DNA of 64,000 nucleotides from Litomosoides sigmodontis (taxonomy: Eukaryota > Nematoda > Chromadorea > Rhabditida > Onchocercidae): NCBI GenBank assembly GCA_963070105.1, contig OY718804.1:6967317-7031316 (forward strand). The letters run 5' to 3'. A program made the position numbers and the translations under genes. The notes beneath the pieces are model-generated. The model worked only from the letters and a program-made list of their open reading frames with translations, ran no database searches and was not told the DNA's origin. Positions 1 to 17,054 of the stretch are shown here, one piece after another. The stretch's first letter is position 1; each line of letters begins with the position of its first letter.

Positions 1-17
1 TTGTTCCTGATTCCCTT

Positions 18-697
18 TCAGTGGCACTTCGTTTTTCTCTTCTTGCTAGCAGCGGATAAATCTACCCGACCTAGATTGTACACTTTGTTTTGGTAGTGGC
101 TTGGTATGTCAAAACGATCGGTTATTTCACATCTCTGAATTAAAATTAAAATCAGAAGGAAATCGGAAATTTCAAAATTATAAACTGTGCAAAATTCAAG
201 ATTTTACATATTAAATTGCTGAAAATAAATGGTACTTGAGAAGTTACACGCCAAATTGGTTATATTGGGCCTCAAAAACTACTGGATGAAATGCTAAAAG
301 TTCAAGCCCTACCACGTCGATAGCTCCATTCTGACAGAAGTGGCGCACTTTTAAATAGGGCTCAATATTTCGTATTTCTCTTGTCTGACCGAACACCTTG
401 AATTGGCCCAAGTTATTCGTATACGTCGTATTCAACTTATCGTCCGGACCCACTGCAAAGCAACGCGGCAATTTTCAAATGCCGTTGTAAGAAAAGGAAT
501 AAAATTTCAATAAAATTCTTGATGAAGTGGGAAGCCAACCAACCCGTGTCCGCTTCCCAAAGTTCAACTTTCAAGTCGGCGTAGTAATTTCGACCGCAAT
601 TCAGCTCACCCAATGCTGTCACACTCTTTTTCGTCCCCAACAAGCCATAAGCAACGGATGGAAGAATCAGTAGCAATAAAAGTTGCGAGCAAAACAT
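18..697 (-). CDS. Transthyretin-like (TTR) secreted protein, 136 aa
   Basis: Exons on the minus strand are 697-544, 452-313 and 134-18; phases agree and the total is 137 codons including the stop. TTR-like proteins are small secreted nematode proteins; some act as extracellular adaptors or ligands, but most have no assigned role. The N-terminus (MFCSQLLLLLILPSVAYG) is a clear signal peptide. It is followed by the family segment GELNCGRNYYADLKVELWEAD, then DDKLNTTYTNNLGQFKVFG, the hallmark IEPYLKVRHFC, and the final strand DIPSHYQNKVYNLGRVDLS. Length matches the usual 130-150 residues. Exon 3 was found by searching for the conserved IPxxY segment; its acceptor reads AATTCAG. The donor at 312 is GTAGGG; a GTG three bases earlier would also keep phase. 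A second family member lies at 47181-47987. No function can be assigned beyond the family. Confidence 0.9.
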
Positions 698-858
698 AAT
701 GAATGAATGCTGAAATTAATTACTGAAAGTAACCCTGCAAGCTTCGATTGACAAAACGAAATGATATCGCTTCCTCGCGCAACTCCCATCATTCCTGCCA
801 GCAGTCGTTGAAAAGGATAAAGTGTGAATGTTAGTGCTTGAAGAAGTAAGGCAAATTT

Positions 859-907
<49 letters not shown>

Positions 908-2111
908 GAGAAGTCTCGATCTGCACTGCCATGTGATCCACCTGATGTTTAGCATGTGACTGACCCTCTGATACAACTCCATTGCTTTGTCGTAGAAAAG
1001 CAAAAAATTCTGATTAATTAATTAATCAATTAGTGGTGGCTAATTCGTGCACTTTTTTTAAGTGCTCATTAAATGAGCCCGTTTTTTTGTGATCTGGACG
1101 ACTATTTCTCTCTTTTGCTCGGCTCTTACTAGTAGCACATTAATTAAATTGAAGCCTCATTTAAATGCCGGTCGGGAAATTTAATACCACTAATTGATTA
1201 ATTGAAAGTCACAAATTGGAAGTTACTGCTTTCATCTTAAATGTTATATTTCGCAAGGTGCAGTTTAATTTTAAAAAGATTGAAATTGTAATGCATTAAT
1301 ATTGGATAACATATGTCGGAAACTCGAAAATCCCTTTTAATGCAAAAAGATTAAAATATAAGAGTATTTCACAAAAGACTCGTTTATTTGAGGTTGTAAC
1401 TTATTTTGGTTATCATTTAATTTCACTAGAAAAAGTTTTTATGAGAGTTTTATCAGTCAGAGTAGCTTGCAGAGACAATTGCGGTTGGATGGAAGCTTAT
1501 TTTATTGAAGAATGGATTACAGTTGATCGACGTTAGCAAGCAAAATCAGAAATACTGAGAAGGTTGTACAGAAGAACAGATTCCGGAATATACCTGTTTT
1601 TCTTGTGGTCGAGTACTATTGTTATACATGGGTTTGAGCGAATATGAACACAATACCAGGCTAAAAATGACAGTTTAAAATACACAATTGAATTTAGCTA
1701 CCTACAGCTACAACATCAAAGGCTGGAGGAGCCAAATTGGTAGATATAACAGCTAATTAGTGAAATAGACGATTACATCGGAGGATGAAAGAAGGATAAG
1801 TTACGGAGAAAAGGTCTTACAATTATAGGCAATCATATATTACAAGTGACGAGTCGTCCTAAGAATTTTATATATTTGTGCCAATTTATTTCTGTTACAT
1901 CGATAGAATTAAAACTTAATTTGAACAAATGCATATTGTTGTTTATTTGCTTTCAGTAAACAATTTGTTAAACAACTTCCACCACAATGCTGATGGTTTA
2001 CATCGTTTTAGGATAAAAACTCATTACCAATGCACACTTTAAATTTCACTGAAAAGAAATACAATTTTAATCACATCTCCATCAAAAATGAACGCGATGA
2101 TAATTTAAAAT
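698..2111. other. Intergenic region between TTR-like gene and retinol saturase
   Basis: No coding exon was found on either strand. It holds the promoter side of the TTR-like gene, a (GA)n microsatellite at 864-910, and an AT-rich TTAATTAATTAAT run near 1014-1027. The rest looks like ordinary AT-rich spacer. A sense ORF at 2030-2332 overlaps the last exon of retinol saturase and is its shadow. Confidence 0.6.
864..910. repeat. (GA)n microsatellite
   Basis: About 15 perfect GA units run on into an imperfect GGGAGAGGGAGG stretch. It lies about 170-210 bases upstream of the TTR-like start codon. Confidence 0.9.
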
Positions 2112-5100
2112 TTATTCACTTCCGTTTGCAGCACAACCTGTTTGCTTGTTGTAAGCTTCATTTAGGTCTTGCAATAAATTACGTCCCAATATATTCCCAG
2201 CTGTCAATAAAGCACTGTGCAACACACTTGCAATGCCACAAAATAGAACATCTTGTCCTAAAAGATTCTTTTTTTCAATTTTCTGAAATAATTTCCACCG
2301 TAACTACAACAATCGATAAGACGGAAAGGTAATTTTCAAAATTTAGCAAAAGCATAATTTCAGAATTATACGTAGACCAACTGATAGAACTATGAGAACA
2401 GTAGGATAAGCATCAAGTTGGACACTCAAAAAGCTAAATGTTATGCAAGCAGTATCGATAAATAAGTTTAAATTTGGTAAACACTATTGGTTAGCGGATT
2501 TAAAGGCGTTTAAACAATCACAATTACCTAAACTCATAACTTATTCATATAATTAAATTCTCAATTAATAACGAGAATTAAAAAACGCTAAAGCAAAAGT
2601 TATTCAAACCTACCCGAAAGGTAGAGACCAGGCAAATCTGTTTTACACCTCAGTTCGCTCCAGAATTTCAGTTTGAACCGATCGATTTGTTGCGTTAATG
2701 AATAGTATTCTCCATGGGCATTTTGCATATAATATTGTTGCGTTAATGGAGTTGAAAAATCAGCATACGCTACCTTCAACAGAGAACTTCAATGCTCAAT
2801 TCAATCCATAAAGAAATTACGCCTTACAAATCACAAAAAATTTGATCGGAGTAGAATTATTTCATTAGAAACCTCTTCTTGAGCACCCCCATCTCTTTGC
2901 AAAAAACTATAATTCACCTGATTTTTTTTCAAGAAGATATTGAACTTACATGCGGTTTGAGGTTTGGAAACAGTGTCAAGAACTGACTTACTATCAATTC
3001 ACCAACTAAATACTTCAATTCAGTATACCCTCCTCGATTCAATCGTTTCAGTGATTTCTTCATAGATGAATCTTTAAATTCTTTGAACCAAGCAGGATTT
3101 GCTAGCGAAATTAACTGGCATGTTGAAGTGCCTGAAAATGACGCAAATTCTAGAAAAAAGAGAAGTAGTCCAAAAATAAATTCACCTATCTTCCGCAGTA
3201 GACGGTTTCTCAACATTCGAAAAGATAGTTATACCAGGATTTCGTTCATCCCATGTTGGATCTTTGGCTGATGGAAAGCAAATAAAAATTTGCGGTGGAC
3301 AACCGTATTCTACTGCTTCCGAAGAAGATAAACTGAAATTTCACTTGTAGTTCCAAAATATCACCAGCAGAAGTTCAATAGCTGAATTAATACGGGAAAA
3401 ATTCTGATTGATATATCAGCAAGTGAAAAATCTCCCTATCAAACCGAACTATCGTATGACATAGTTAACAAACAACATGTGAACAGTGTCGCATTTATCA
3501 CCGAACACGGTTAACAGTTTGTAAATGGCATTACTTTTGGATCATGGAAATAACTTACCTTAAATAATGATCGAACTCGTAAGGGTTATTGTTCTTATAC
3601 CAAAAAAAATTATTCGATGGTAATCGGAGACTGTTTTTCGTTCCAGACAGACCTATATATGCTTGAAAGCCACCAAATGACGTAGTGTCCAACGAATTAA
3701 GCTGATTAACCATTTTAAGCATAACTGTAAAAGTGTCAGAAATTTCGCTCTCATCTCACATAGACTATTTTACATATTCGATCAGTGTTTGATCATTCCA
3801 AAGTTTACCTGAATTTCGAGCGACATTTTGCGGTATTAGCTCATTGAATGTTTTAATAATTGGAGTTGTTGAAACAACTAGTGATGTTTGGATAAAATAT
3901 TCACAAACGCCGTGTTTCACTTTCACTCCTAAAATTCAAAAATTTAGAAATTTATGAAACATTCACAAATAGGCCAATTATCATCAAATGCAAGATAGCA
4001 TGCATTGAAATACTGAATTTAGTTCATATTTGAATATTTCATATTTGAAACGTGACGACCTCATCAAAATGCTGCATTTTTATACTGCAACGATGCATAC
4101 GGCAATTAGAAGGGAGCATAGACAAAAGTGGTGTCTTATTGGTATCAATTATGAAACATAAACATAATCATCCGAAAGGAAAAAAAAACTTGCGAACTTA
4201 ATTTCAAAATTAATAACCGTTAACTCTTCCACTATCGAACAAAATTTGTTCCACGTCTGCTTGCACAATCACTTTTCCGCCAAATTTTTCAATCGAGCGA
4301 ATGATGTTAGCTATAAATAATGGCGCACCACCGATAGGGTAATATCCATTTTCCATAAGAAATAGGTGATGTTGAAAAAATGATGCACGATTGGGTGGAA
4401 TACCTGAAAAGCAATAAAGAAGCTCGACCTGAATTCAGAAAGTGAGTCGAACATATCTCACTCAAATTCTTTTGCATCAAATCATTAAGCAGCTAGAGAC
4501 CCATCTTTGAACTTCTTTGATTCTGAAAAGGGTTCTGTGCAATCACTGCAGAAGTATATTATTTAACGAGATATGCCCAAAAATGAGAGAATTAGTGAGC
4601 TGAAAAGTGTTCAAATAAATATTCATTATTTCACGTCCAAATGGAAAAAAGCTAACAGAATTTTAAAAGAGTTGTGCAACAATGAAATGAATTCGACAAA
4701 TGACATATATGAGGACATTGACGTAAATGCAAATATCGTAAGGTAAGTAAGAGAAGTTCAAGCATCCGATGTCGTTCATTATTTAAAAAAAAAAAACAGT
4801 AAAAACGCATAACTTTGTAAAGAACTTACGTACCGTAATTAACGAAGTAATAACTAATAATAGCTCCTACTTCATCACTAAGTCCATAGTTCTTCATTAC
4901 ATCCAATAGGTTGAGTTCACAATATTGGAACAATTTGGTAAAGAAATTGATAATACTGAATTTGGATAGCAGACGGACAAGGAAGCGCGGTAGGGATTTT
5001 ACACCAATCAGCCACCAAAAGTTGATATTAAAACATTTCTGAAGATGAATTTAACTTTTAAACTCATTTCATTTGACCAGTTTTTATTGCAGAAAGAACA

Positions 5101-6405
5101 TATCCCACTTGCAAAAAGGGTCGTCCCCAGAAATTACACTTATTCAAATAACCTTCAGTAATGGGTTAAATTTGGAGGCTATCCAGTCCATTCCATCTCT
5201 TCTCACCTCTTCATTCCTTTTCTCCTTTTCCTCAACCATTAGACTACAAAGTTGAAACTCACTGAAACAAAATCAAAGTAGTCATCAATACTATCTGTTT
5301 CTTGTGGAAACCACAATTTTAACTGATCACGAAAATGCATACTGTCCCCTGCTGATCGACCATAATACCGTTTTCCAATTATCACCTTTAAGATTAAATT
5401 ATATTATCTTTTTCATTACACTTCTAATTGATTCTAATTGAAAGACTTTAACTAAGTAATGTGTGTGAAAAGGTAAATATACTGTATCGAATGGTTCATC
5501 CATTTTTTGCCACTGAATTTGTGAATCTGTAATGGCTGAACAAATTCGATACAGCTCTCTTCCAGAACACATATCTTGTACATAGTGTAAACCTGAAAAT
5601 GAATAAAAAGGTGAACAAATGAGCTGAATATTGATGTTCTGAAATTACTAGCTAATTTGTGCTCCAGGATAAATTCATATAAGCAATAGGAAAGGAAATT
5701 TTTACAGATTGAGTTACACATCACAACCATGGCTTAATAGATGAATGTGCCTGCTTTCATGTACTGTAGAAAAAAGTCTATTATCTATTTCTGGTCCAAT
5801 TATTCTCTTCCGAATGCAATAAAATTTGAAAAACTGGCCGACATCAAATTCATAATTGGCAAGTTTGAAGGTATGACATGAACCACCAGCTCGATCATGC
5901 TGCTCCAGCACAAGCACTCTACGCCCTGCAGCTGCTAGCACTCTTGCTACCGTTAATCCTGATAAACCTGATCCAATTACAATTACATCCCACTTTTCAT
6001 CTACGATCGTTGGATTAAACCTGAAAATAATTATTTTTCTCTGATGAAACTACAGTGAAAATTGAATACAATACACATAGGGAGGTACGAAAGCAACACA
6101 ATGAAATATTATTGTAATTTAAAAATTTCGATCGAAACAGAAACCTGAATACAAAAAGTGTCACAAACATACCTTTTCCTTAAGATTTTGTGAATTTGTT
6201 CAGTAGATAACGGTGGGTCGATAGGCTTTCCGGTACAAATCATTTTCTGGAAGCAATTACCGGTATCGCTTCCGCATTTTAATATTTTGAATGATAGATA
6301 GAGGAAAACAGACACGACTGCAGCGATCACATACGTTTCTGGAATCATTCCTGTAATATTAAAAGATGAATACATGAATTCTTTAGTACTACAATTTATT
6401 TTCAT
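2112..6405 (-). CDS. All-trans-retinol 13,14-reductase (retinol saturase), 636 aa
   Basis: Twelve exons on the minus strand: 6405-6173, 6020-5839, 5592-5483, 5385-5263, 5038-4834, 4403-4218, 3928-3809, 3724-3559, 3332-3235, 3131-2950, 2773-2614, 2257-2112. All phases join, giving 637 codons including the stop; human RETSAT is about 610 residues. The enzyme is an FAD-dependent ER membrane oxidoreductase that saturates the 13,14 bond of all-trans-retinol. The N-terminus has a membrane segment (IPETYVIAAVVSVFLYLSF). The dinucleotide fold follows as VIVIGSGLSG with a downstream LVLEQHDRAGGSCHTF. FDVGLHYV, FICFPSAKDPTWDERNPG, PLTQQYY and GQDVLFCG match family landmarks through to the C-terminus. 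The junction after FDVG needs a GC donor (G|GCCAGT at 5838), because the flanking family motif allows no GT alternative. A minus-strand AATAAA overlaps the stop codon. Substrate specificity is inferred from family only. Confidence 0.93.
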
Positions 6406-7414
6406 AATGATGGTTTATTTCCATTGAAATTCACATACCGAAACTTTTTCATATTTCTGCATTAAAATATATAGACAAAAGGGCAAGAAATTTGGTTACT
6501 TATTGTGGTAGACTGATTAATATGAGCTATAAGTGCCCTGCACTAATGAGAATTTTCCAATTTGAACGAACAAATTTCCAATTCATCTAAAAGTTCAAAT
6601 TCAAGGTTTGTTAACGCGAAAATGATGCGACCGAACACCGTAAAAGGAGAAAACAGTTGACCGAAATCGACGGTATTTTGCTATCAAATTGTAATGCCCT
6701 GTCGCACATAACTAGCATACCACACCACCATCACCCGCCACATTTGTTGGTGTTTAACCAAAATTTCACAACCAACTCCAACTGCCTGTTCTCATTCCAC
6801 TGTTCCACCAATCTCAGCTTGCTTTAAAAACTCTTCCCACCGTATATCAGTTCGGATACTGCACATGCAAAGATTGACTGCTCCATTTTCTCACTGCTCT
6901 AGGCACTTCACTTCATACACTTTTGCTTTCATCTCAACAAACTGCACCAAATAACCTCCCAATAAGAACTGAAAGATGAAATTCTCCATATTCTTCAGAA
7001 TTTAGCTAACATAAAAATAAAATCGAAATAGGGCAATTATTCAAACCAAGCGAGAAATTGTTGAGATGCGTGGTGTATAAAGATGTGAACAAAACGCTTT
7101 ATGGAGCACAGGTTTATCAGAAATTGATTAGTAAATAACAGTACAAAAAGGACAGTGCAGTTAACTAAAAAACAAAATCAGTATGCATCAGAACATCATA
7201 TGCATTCATCCAAGTTAACAAAATAACGAAATTGGACACTAATTCTGCCTTCCAGACTTACAATTTTAGCATTTTAAATGCTTCTGAGAAAATAAATCGC
7301 AAAGCTTATTCACTACCGCAAACATTCACGTCCCATCCAGAACAAACAACATATCATAATGTAAGAATGAAACATTAACTGAGAGGCATAATCTAAAAAA
7401 ACAACACCCGATGA
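6406..7414. other. Spacer between retinol saturase and HSP60
   Basis: No coding signal was found. It contains the presumed retinol saturase promoter. At 6705-6713 the minus strand reads AGTTATGTG, a 9-base match to the core of the motif shared by the HSP10 and DDRGK1 promoters. The right part is the HSP60 3' UTR. Confidence 0.5.
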
Positions 7415-11193
<3,779 letters not shown>

Positions 11194-11863
11194 TTAAACG
11201 AAAATGCTGGCATGTTGGATGAAACGAATCGAGCACTGTTTATCAATAAAATACGACCAGATCGTTACTAAACCCAACCCTGAAAATCCCAACGCCATAG
11301 CTGCCACGTAGGAAGTTCCCATATCCGATATGCCTTGCTTGATAAACATCTATTCACTCACACAGAAAGCTTACCGAGAGACACACAAACTCCTAACAAT
11401 CATATAACCTACAACACTGAACAATTACACCATCCATTCCACAACTTAAAACATGTCTAAGTAGCAGAGAAAATAATGGAGCAGATCAGTAGGTGTTTGC
11501 ATGAAATGACAACCATGCTCTTCCTTATACGACGCTTCTTACAGGTCACGTTTGTAAGGAACACGTATAATCCTACCCACTTCTTAATGTCAGAACAAAA
11601 ATCTTTCAACTCACAGAAAATTTAACTTATTTAGCTTAATTTAGGTCGTTTAACTCACACTAACAAATTGTAAAACAACCGGTCCCTGTACGTCTAGCAC
11701 CGACCTGGACGGTCTGTAGGAGGTAAAAGTGGAAGCGGTGCCTGTGCAACCAGAAGCAAGGACAACCGAATGAAGAACCAGCCGAACACAGAACGAGCAC
11801 TTTTAGGATAGCCCTAAACAGTTGCACAGTGTAGCATCAGTAAAGACACCGACGCGCAGCACA

Positions 11864-11876
11864 GAATGTTCTGGAA
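11864..11876. promoter_or_regulatory. Heat-shock element, trimer GAAnnTTCnnGAA
   Basis: The sequence GAATGTTCTGGAA has three alternating nGAAn units in perfect phase, the binding pattern of an HSF1 trimer. It lies about 700 bases upstream of the HSP60 ATG and 460 upstream of the HSP10 ATG. Confidence 0.8.
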
Positions 11877-12026
11877 GGTGTGAAGGCACGGGTCTCCTTT
11901 TCTCTGGACGCTTAACTTTTTCCCCACTCATTTACACCTTTTTTTCTTTTCTCCGTCTTTCGTCGTCTTTTCTGCGCGTCTCACACACGGCCTATGCTTA
12001 GGACCAACCCCATTTGTTCGAAAGTG

Positions 12027-12039
12027 TTCTGGAACTTTC
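12027..12039. promoter_or_regulatory. Heat-shock element, trimer TTCnnGAAnnTTC
   Basis: TTCTGGAACTTTC is a second perfect three-unit heat-shock element in inverted phase, 150 bases from the first. A further TTCGAA lies just upstream at 12017-12022. Confidence 0.8.
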
Positions 12040-12202
12040 CACCCATTTCTGCTTCTGTACGTGTGTCTTTGCTGTTGCGTGTACTGAGGAGGTGTGTGGC
12101 GTTTGAGTAGGAAGTGTGGTAACGGCTTGATATGCTAAGGCTTGGCATTTGCGTACGTAAGAAGCCACTTTCGTGTTCCATGCTTTTGTCCTTTATGCCG
12201 AT

Positions 12203-12220
12203 GACTGAGTTATGTGACTC
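12203..12220 (+). promoter_or_regulatory. 18-base motif, copy 1 (upstream of HSP10)
   Basis: GACTGAGTTATGTGACTC occurs here and, base for base, at 32666-32683 in the EF-Tu/DDRGK1 promoter; both copies are followed within one base by TTTCG. The arms GAGT and ACTC form an inverted repeat around TATGTG, and TTATGTGAC resembles bZIP sites. It ends 116 bases before the HSP10 ATG. Function is inferred only. Confidence 0.55.
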
Positions 12221-12336
12221 TTTCGATATTAATTAGGCAGATAATTGTTATCGAATGCTTTGCGTTTAAATACTAATGCCATCAATGTTAGCTATACAAT
12301 GTTATTTTTGATTCCAGGGAAAAGGACTAACTTAAT

Positions 12337-13182
12337 ATGGCATCAATGTCAGTGGCAAGGAAAGCTGTAAGTTGTTGAAATTCTTTTCGTTATGTAAAAT
12401 TGATCACATTTTATATTTCTAAATAAAATTAAATGATAGGTGTAGTTTAAGTGATATTGTTTTGACATTCTTCAGTGTACTGCATTAGTTAAAGAGTTGC
12501 TGTTTGTCGAGAAATGTGGTTATCCTAGTATGCTGCTTGGATAATTCGACAAGTTGAACGCTGGTGGAACGGAGTGAGCGGTCTTCTCTTTCAGCTCATT
12601 TTTCCTTTCTTTTCGGAAGATATATTTTTCAGCTTGGTGATTTAGTGAAAGCATTTAAACCATTAGCTGATAGAGTGCTGGTAGAGCGGTTTGCAGCAGA
12701 AACAAAAACGAAAGGTGGAATTATGATCCCAGACAAAGCGCAGGGAAAAGTTTTGGAAGCAACGGTAATTTCTACTGGGCCTGGTGGACGTGATCACAAA
12801 GGGAATTTGATTCCGATGACTGTTCAGGTAATAAGTTTTCCAGTACTCATCTTCGACAAAGAAGGCGTCACGCAGATTTGCGTCACGTAATCTGCTGTCA
12901 TCGGTGTTCCTTAACCTGTGGCAGACAGCATAGTTCAGAGAGCCAGGTAAACTTTCTCATTGGAAGATTTGATCGAAATAGAATGATCATCCACATGCAG
13001 ATTCTGTAAAGTTTAATACGCTGTATTACCCAGTTTGGAATTTTGTGATACAAAATGCAGCTCCGTTGTAGATAGGAGACCACGTTCTGCTTCCTGAATA
13101 TGGCGGTACAAAAGTTGTTGTTGATGAAAAGGAGTACCACATATTCCGAGAGGCGGATATTCTCGGAAAGTTCGATCAGTAA
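12337..13182 (+). CDS. Mitochondrial 10 kDa chaperonin HSP10, 111 aa
   Basis: Exons are 12337-12366, 12633-12827 and 13072-13182; all three are phase 0, total 112 codons including the stop. HSP10 is the heptameric lid of the mitochondrial HSP60 chamber. Family landmarks are FKPLADRVLVERFAAETKTK, GGIMIPDKAQGKV (the mobile loop region), DHVLLPEYGGTKV and a C-terminal DILGKFDQ. Exon 1 encodes only a short presequence, MASMSVARKA, which looks like a mitochondrial import signal. An ATTCCAG acceptor at 12312-12318 sits just before the start codon and is a candidate spliced-leader or 5' UTR intron acceptor. Exon 3 uses a TTGTAG acceptor. It is divergent from HSP60 and the only recognisable gene up to the thioesterase. 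Confidence 0.95.
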
Positions 13183-14242
13183 CTGTGGTGTGAGTTAATG
13201 TGCTATGTTATTTTTGTATTATCGATGAATTGTCATACTTCTCCCTTAAAATCAGGTCACTTTAACTATGTTAAGCAGGGAATTTCTGGATCAAGATCGA
13301 CAATTTGAGTTCTTGTGTAGAGGTAGAGTGTATCTAACATTAGAAAATCTTTGCAGAGGTGGCATTCAGTGACCTGCCCAGACGTATATGTTCATTGTAG
13401 TTCATGTCTATGTAGCTCTACATTGCTTTATTACAATTGTTTTGTTAAGTCCATTCCCAAATAAAAATTTTATTGCTGATATAGTTTCACAATTGCTAAA
13501 ATTTACATCACAATGTTTAAACACAACTACACTATTTAAACAAATTATCAAATTTAAAGAGACATGTGCCGTCACCATGCAACTGACTGATAATCACATC
13601 TTGGGCGAAGACAAGATGACTGTTTCGTTCGTTGAAGGGATGTGTACCATGAAATGAAGTTGTGGATGTAAGAAAGCCTAAAGTGAGGAACTGAAAGAAA
13701 GAAATGAGATCAAATTAGAGGAATCGGATGCCTGTTAATTGATTTTAATCTCTTCAAAATATACGATTTTTAGAAATAGCACTGTTAATATCACTTCGTC
13801 TTCAAATTCGGTAGAAATACTATTTGATTTATGCGAAATAAGTCCCTGCATTTGAAAATTTAGAGGGGGTACAACGCCAAATGTTTTCTAGAACATCTAG
13901 AAAGTACAAGTACACGAACACTACACATCGCAAATAAAACAAATTACTGTACACGAACACGTGTTTATACACAACTGTAAAAATCATTTCCTGCGGAACA
14001 ATCCTGTAACCGCTTTTTTTTTGAATTAATACTAGCCCAAATAACTCATTTTCATAGTACTCGAGGTACCAAGGCTACTTCACTTGTGATCATTATAAGT
14101 ATATTCGATATTCGAAGAAAGAGGTACGCTTTCCAAGAAGCAGATAACATGTACATGGATTTTATAAGCACAGTGGTATAAATGCTACAAGTTTTGAGAT
14201 GATAAAAAGCGAGAACTATTTACACTTTGGATATAAATATAT
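13183..14242. other. Intergenic spacer, convergent 3' ends
   Basis: This is the 3' flank of HSP10 and of the thioesterase. No exon with family features or good splice sites was found. The plus-strand ORF at 13388-13657 is low in coding character. Confidence 0.5.
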
Positions 14243-15366
14243 TTAAAATTGCTCGAAAGGATCGCCATTCGTCGCTGGTGGTTTGGGGACGAAAGCTATG
14301 GTATGCTTTCCTTTAGCAACTATTCGGTTATCGCCTTTTCTTCGAAATTCGGCTTCTGCAAATGCAATATTGCGACCAATTTTTAACACTTTTGCTTCGA
14401 TTTCGACCATTTCACCAAGTTTCACCGGTAGCAAATAACTGGAAAAGGAAATACGTATCGGTGATGACATTAATTCACGACATTTGAAAATGTTTTTGTC
14501 ACCAGCTCTATATGTCTTGAAATTAGATTAATGAGACTTTCGATGACACAACAGTGTCCGCGATCGGACCCGTGAAACAACGAATTTGATGAATAATAAA
14601 CGTCTTGATACCCCTGGAAATCACAAAACCTTTTCATGCATATGCACACACATAAATAACTTCAAATACAAATATAAACGCACATTTACACAAATCCAGA
14701 AATGTACATACGAACGTCTCTTTTAACACAACAGAAGCATATTGCTGGAACTTGGTATGGTATAATGAATGTTTGCAATAAAAGCGCAGCTACCTGACAG
14801 CGAGTTCAACAGAAACCATAACTTTATCTCGTACGGTCATTCCAACTGCTCGTGCCGTTAGCATGTCCACAAGTGCCGCAGTTTGGCCCCCATGTAAGGT
14901 CTTCTTACTGTTGACGTGCTCCTCCTCCACCATCATCTCCACAACAACCCGATCAGCTGACGCTGATACCGCTCGTACCTGCAAATTAGCTACCATCATG
15001 TAGCACTCGTCTTTTACTTATTGGTAATTACTATAAGTGAATCAATTAGGCGACAAATAGCTTATTGATCGAGATCATTAGCCAAGGATCGTGAATGACA
15101 GTTGTTGCCAGGTTTCTTCAGTCATCATCAAGCCTAATTCACTACTTTCTGTCTGGAACGAAATAAAGAGAGCAGCGTTTGTAAATCTTTCACCAACAAG
15201 TTGATGTATTGGATTGAGCTTTTATCAGTAAAAAGTTAACCTTACGAGCAACGCGATTAAAATCGTTGGCACAACGGATATTATTGATGGCTCTGTTCAG
15301 ATAATGCAAGTAATCATTCCCTTCCGAAGTGACCACTCCAGTGTTACCGTAACCATCGGTACCCAT
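14243..15366 (-). CDS. Acyl-CoA thioesterase 13-like hotdog protein, 168 aa
   Basis: Exons are 15366-15241, 14978-14794 and 14438-14243; phases 0 and 2 join, 169 codons including the stop. ACOT13 (THEM2) hydrolyses medium- and long-chain acyl-CoAs as a hotdog-fold tetramer, in cytosol and at mitochondria. The 4HBT core is visible: VVEMMVEEEHVNSKKTLHGG contains the active-site loop (HGG with preceding Asn), followed by QTAALVDMLTARAVG, SYLLPVKLGE and a final strand GKHTIAFVP. The C-terminus extends some 13 residues beyond the human protein. The start is the ATG of MGTDGYGN; a TGTGCAG acceptor lies 22 bases before it, consistent with trans-splicing. Substrate preference cannot be read from the sequence. 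Confidence 0.92.
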
Positions 15367-17054
15367 TACAATAATAATTCCTTCCTGCACACATTCTATT
15401 ATGTGAAACAAACGCACCTATAAATAGGTACCTCCACCTCCTTCTCCTTCCCTCTATGGTCACATCAATTTTCACTTGCTACCTGACCTTTACGCTTGCC
15501 CTAACACTCCAAATTTCCACCCCTCGACAACCAAACTCTCAATGATCGACCACCTCTCAAGTGCGGGCCACGTTTCACTACAACTCTCGGCACATTTCTG
15601 GCACGGCCTGAGAAGTGAATGGATGGGGCAGGCGTTCGAAGTTCAAGTCGGAATTTAAACTTCTTTTAGCAGTGCTCTCCCGGCACCACCTATCTCAATT
15701 CTCGAAAGGCCAGGATGTTTCCTCGGCCACCCACTCGGTTCTGATAATACTGAATTTCAAGGAAGGTACTTTTGTGGGAAGAAAGAAAAACAAGTTAATA
15801 TTGCACTGAATTGGCTCGAAGCGAAGGAAAAGTGTGGTCTGTTCGATGAAGAGGAAAGATCACTGTGGTGCCTATCAAGGATACGTTAGTGAAGTGAACA
15901 CCGTTGAATAATTAAGGCTCGTACGTCGTAATCACTTTAAACATTTTGATGCAAACCAGTAGTATTATGAAAATCACATACATCCAAGGAGAAGAATTCG
16001 TGTCACTAAATTTAATTTCATAATTTAGCATTTGAAAGATTCATTAATTCCCTCGTCTTTCACTTAAATCCTTTCATGCAAAGAGTGGAATGCGAAAATG
16101 AAGTTCCATCAAATTTTTAAATTATTGCAAACAGTGATAAGTAAGTGGTGGGGGCAAACAGAAGAACTATGGTCGGAGGGAGGGGATTGATAAATGAGTG
16201 AATTAATTCAACGCAATGAAATTTAACACCTTTTATAGATGTATTACAACATAACAACGCATGATGTCATGCAATCCTGTTGGGTGGAACAACAAATGTG
16301 TAAAAAACGAGGAGACGACGAGAATTTCTGATTTTAGACTGATAGGCCTAACAGGTAAACCGGCGACGACCGCTTATCTGATTAAACATAACATCGGAAA
16401 CGTTTAGAGGTGAAGCACTTTTTCTCGTTGCAGCTTAGCATGCGAATTTGGAAAATAAACATACGAAAGAGAAACTCACTGTGAACATTCAGTCACATCT
16501 ATTGCAAATGACTTAAATTATTTCAATTTTCTGACAGAGTATAATGTCGATGTAGTGTCACACACATAAATCCCGGATAGATTGTAATGAGCTGGGAGAT
16601 GCGACGACGACATCTTCCTGATTCAACGTCCTCCGGAACAACTACGAGAACTGCGATATGGATAGAAATGATTTATTAATTGTCAGACACATATATACAT
16701 GTATATTCATATGTATCAATGCATCACCATCGTCATCACACACGGGCTAAGAAAGGGGGAGGAACAGATATGAAATTAGTTGAAATTATTTAAATCATTC
16801 ATTCAGTGTGATTTAAGATTTAAACATAAGATCATCATGTGTTGGAGTGAACTTTGCGCTTGGCATACTGCATGAATTCTTGCTCTCTGGAAACCTCACA
16901 TCTCGGTCGCTACCAATTCCCTTTGAGAGAGGAAAAGAATGAATGATATGATTGGATTTTTTTAATCCGTAAAAATGTTAGAAGTAAATTTTGCTCGCTA
17001 TTTCCAGGAATTAAATGAGAGTGGCAGCAGGCGGAACTGGTACTGGTGGTTTCG
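15367..17054. other. Intergenic region, 1.7 kb
   Basis: This is the thioesterase upstream flank and CLUAP1 3' flank. The plus-strand ORFs at 15476-15809 lack any recognisable motif and are judged non-coding. Nothing else was seen. Confidence 0.5.

Noticed and set aside
2030..2332. 100-codon plus-strand ORF
   Set aside because: Antisense to the last exon of retinol saturase, whose phase and stop are confirmed by homology.
3186..3234. Later donor (GATAG|GTGAAT) for retinol saturase exon 9
   Set aside because: It would put the next exon out of frame; the earlier GTATAA donor at 3234 restores the conserved RNPG-TST sequence.
11981..12181. Minus-strand ORF inside the chaperonin promoter
   Set aside because: No family features or splice context, and it overlaps one of the heat-shock elements; judged a chance frame.
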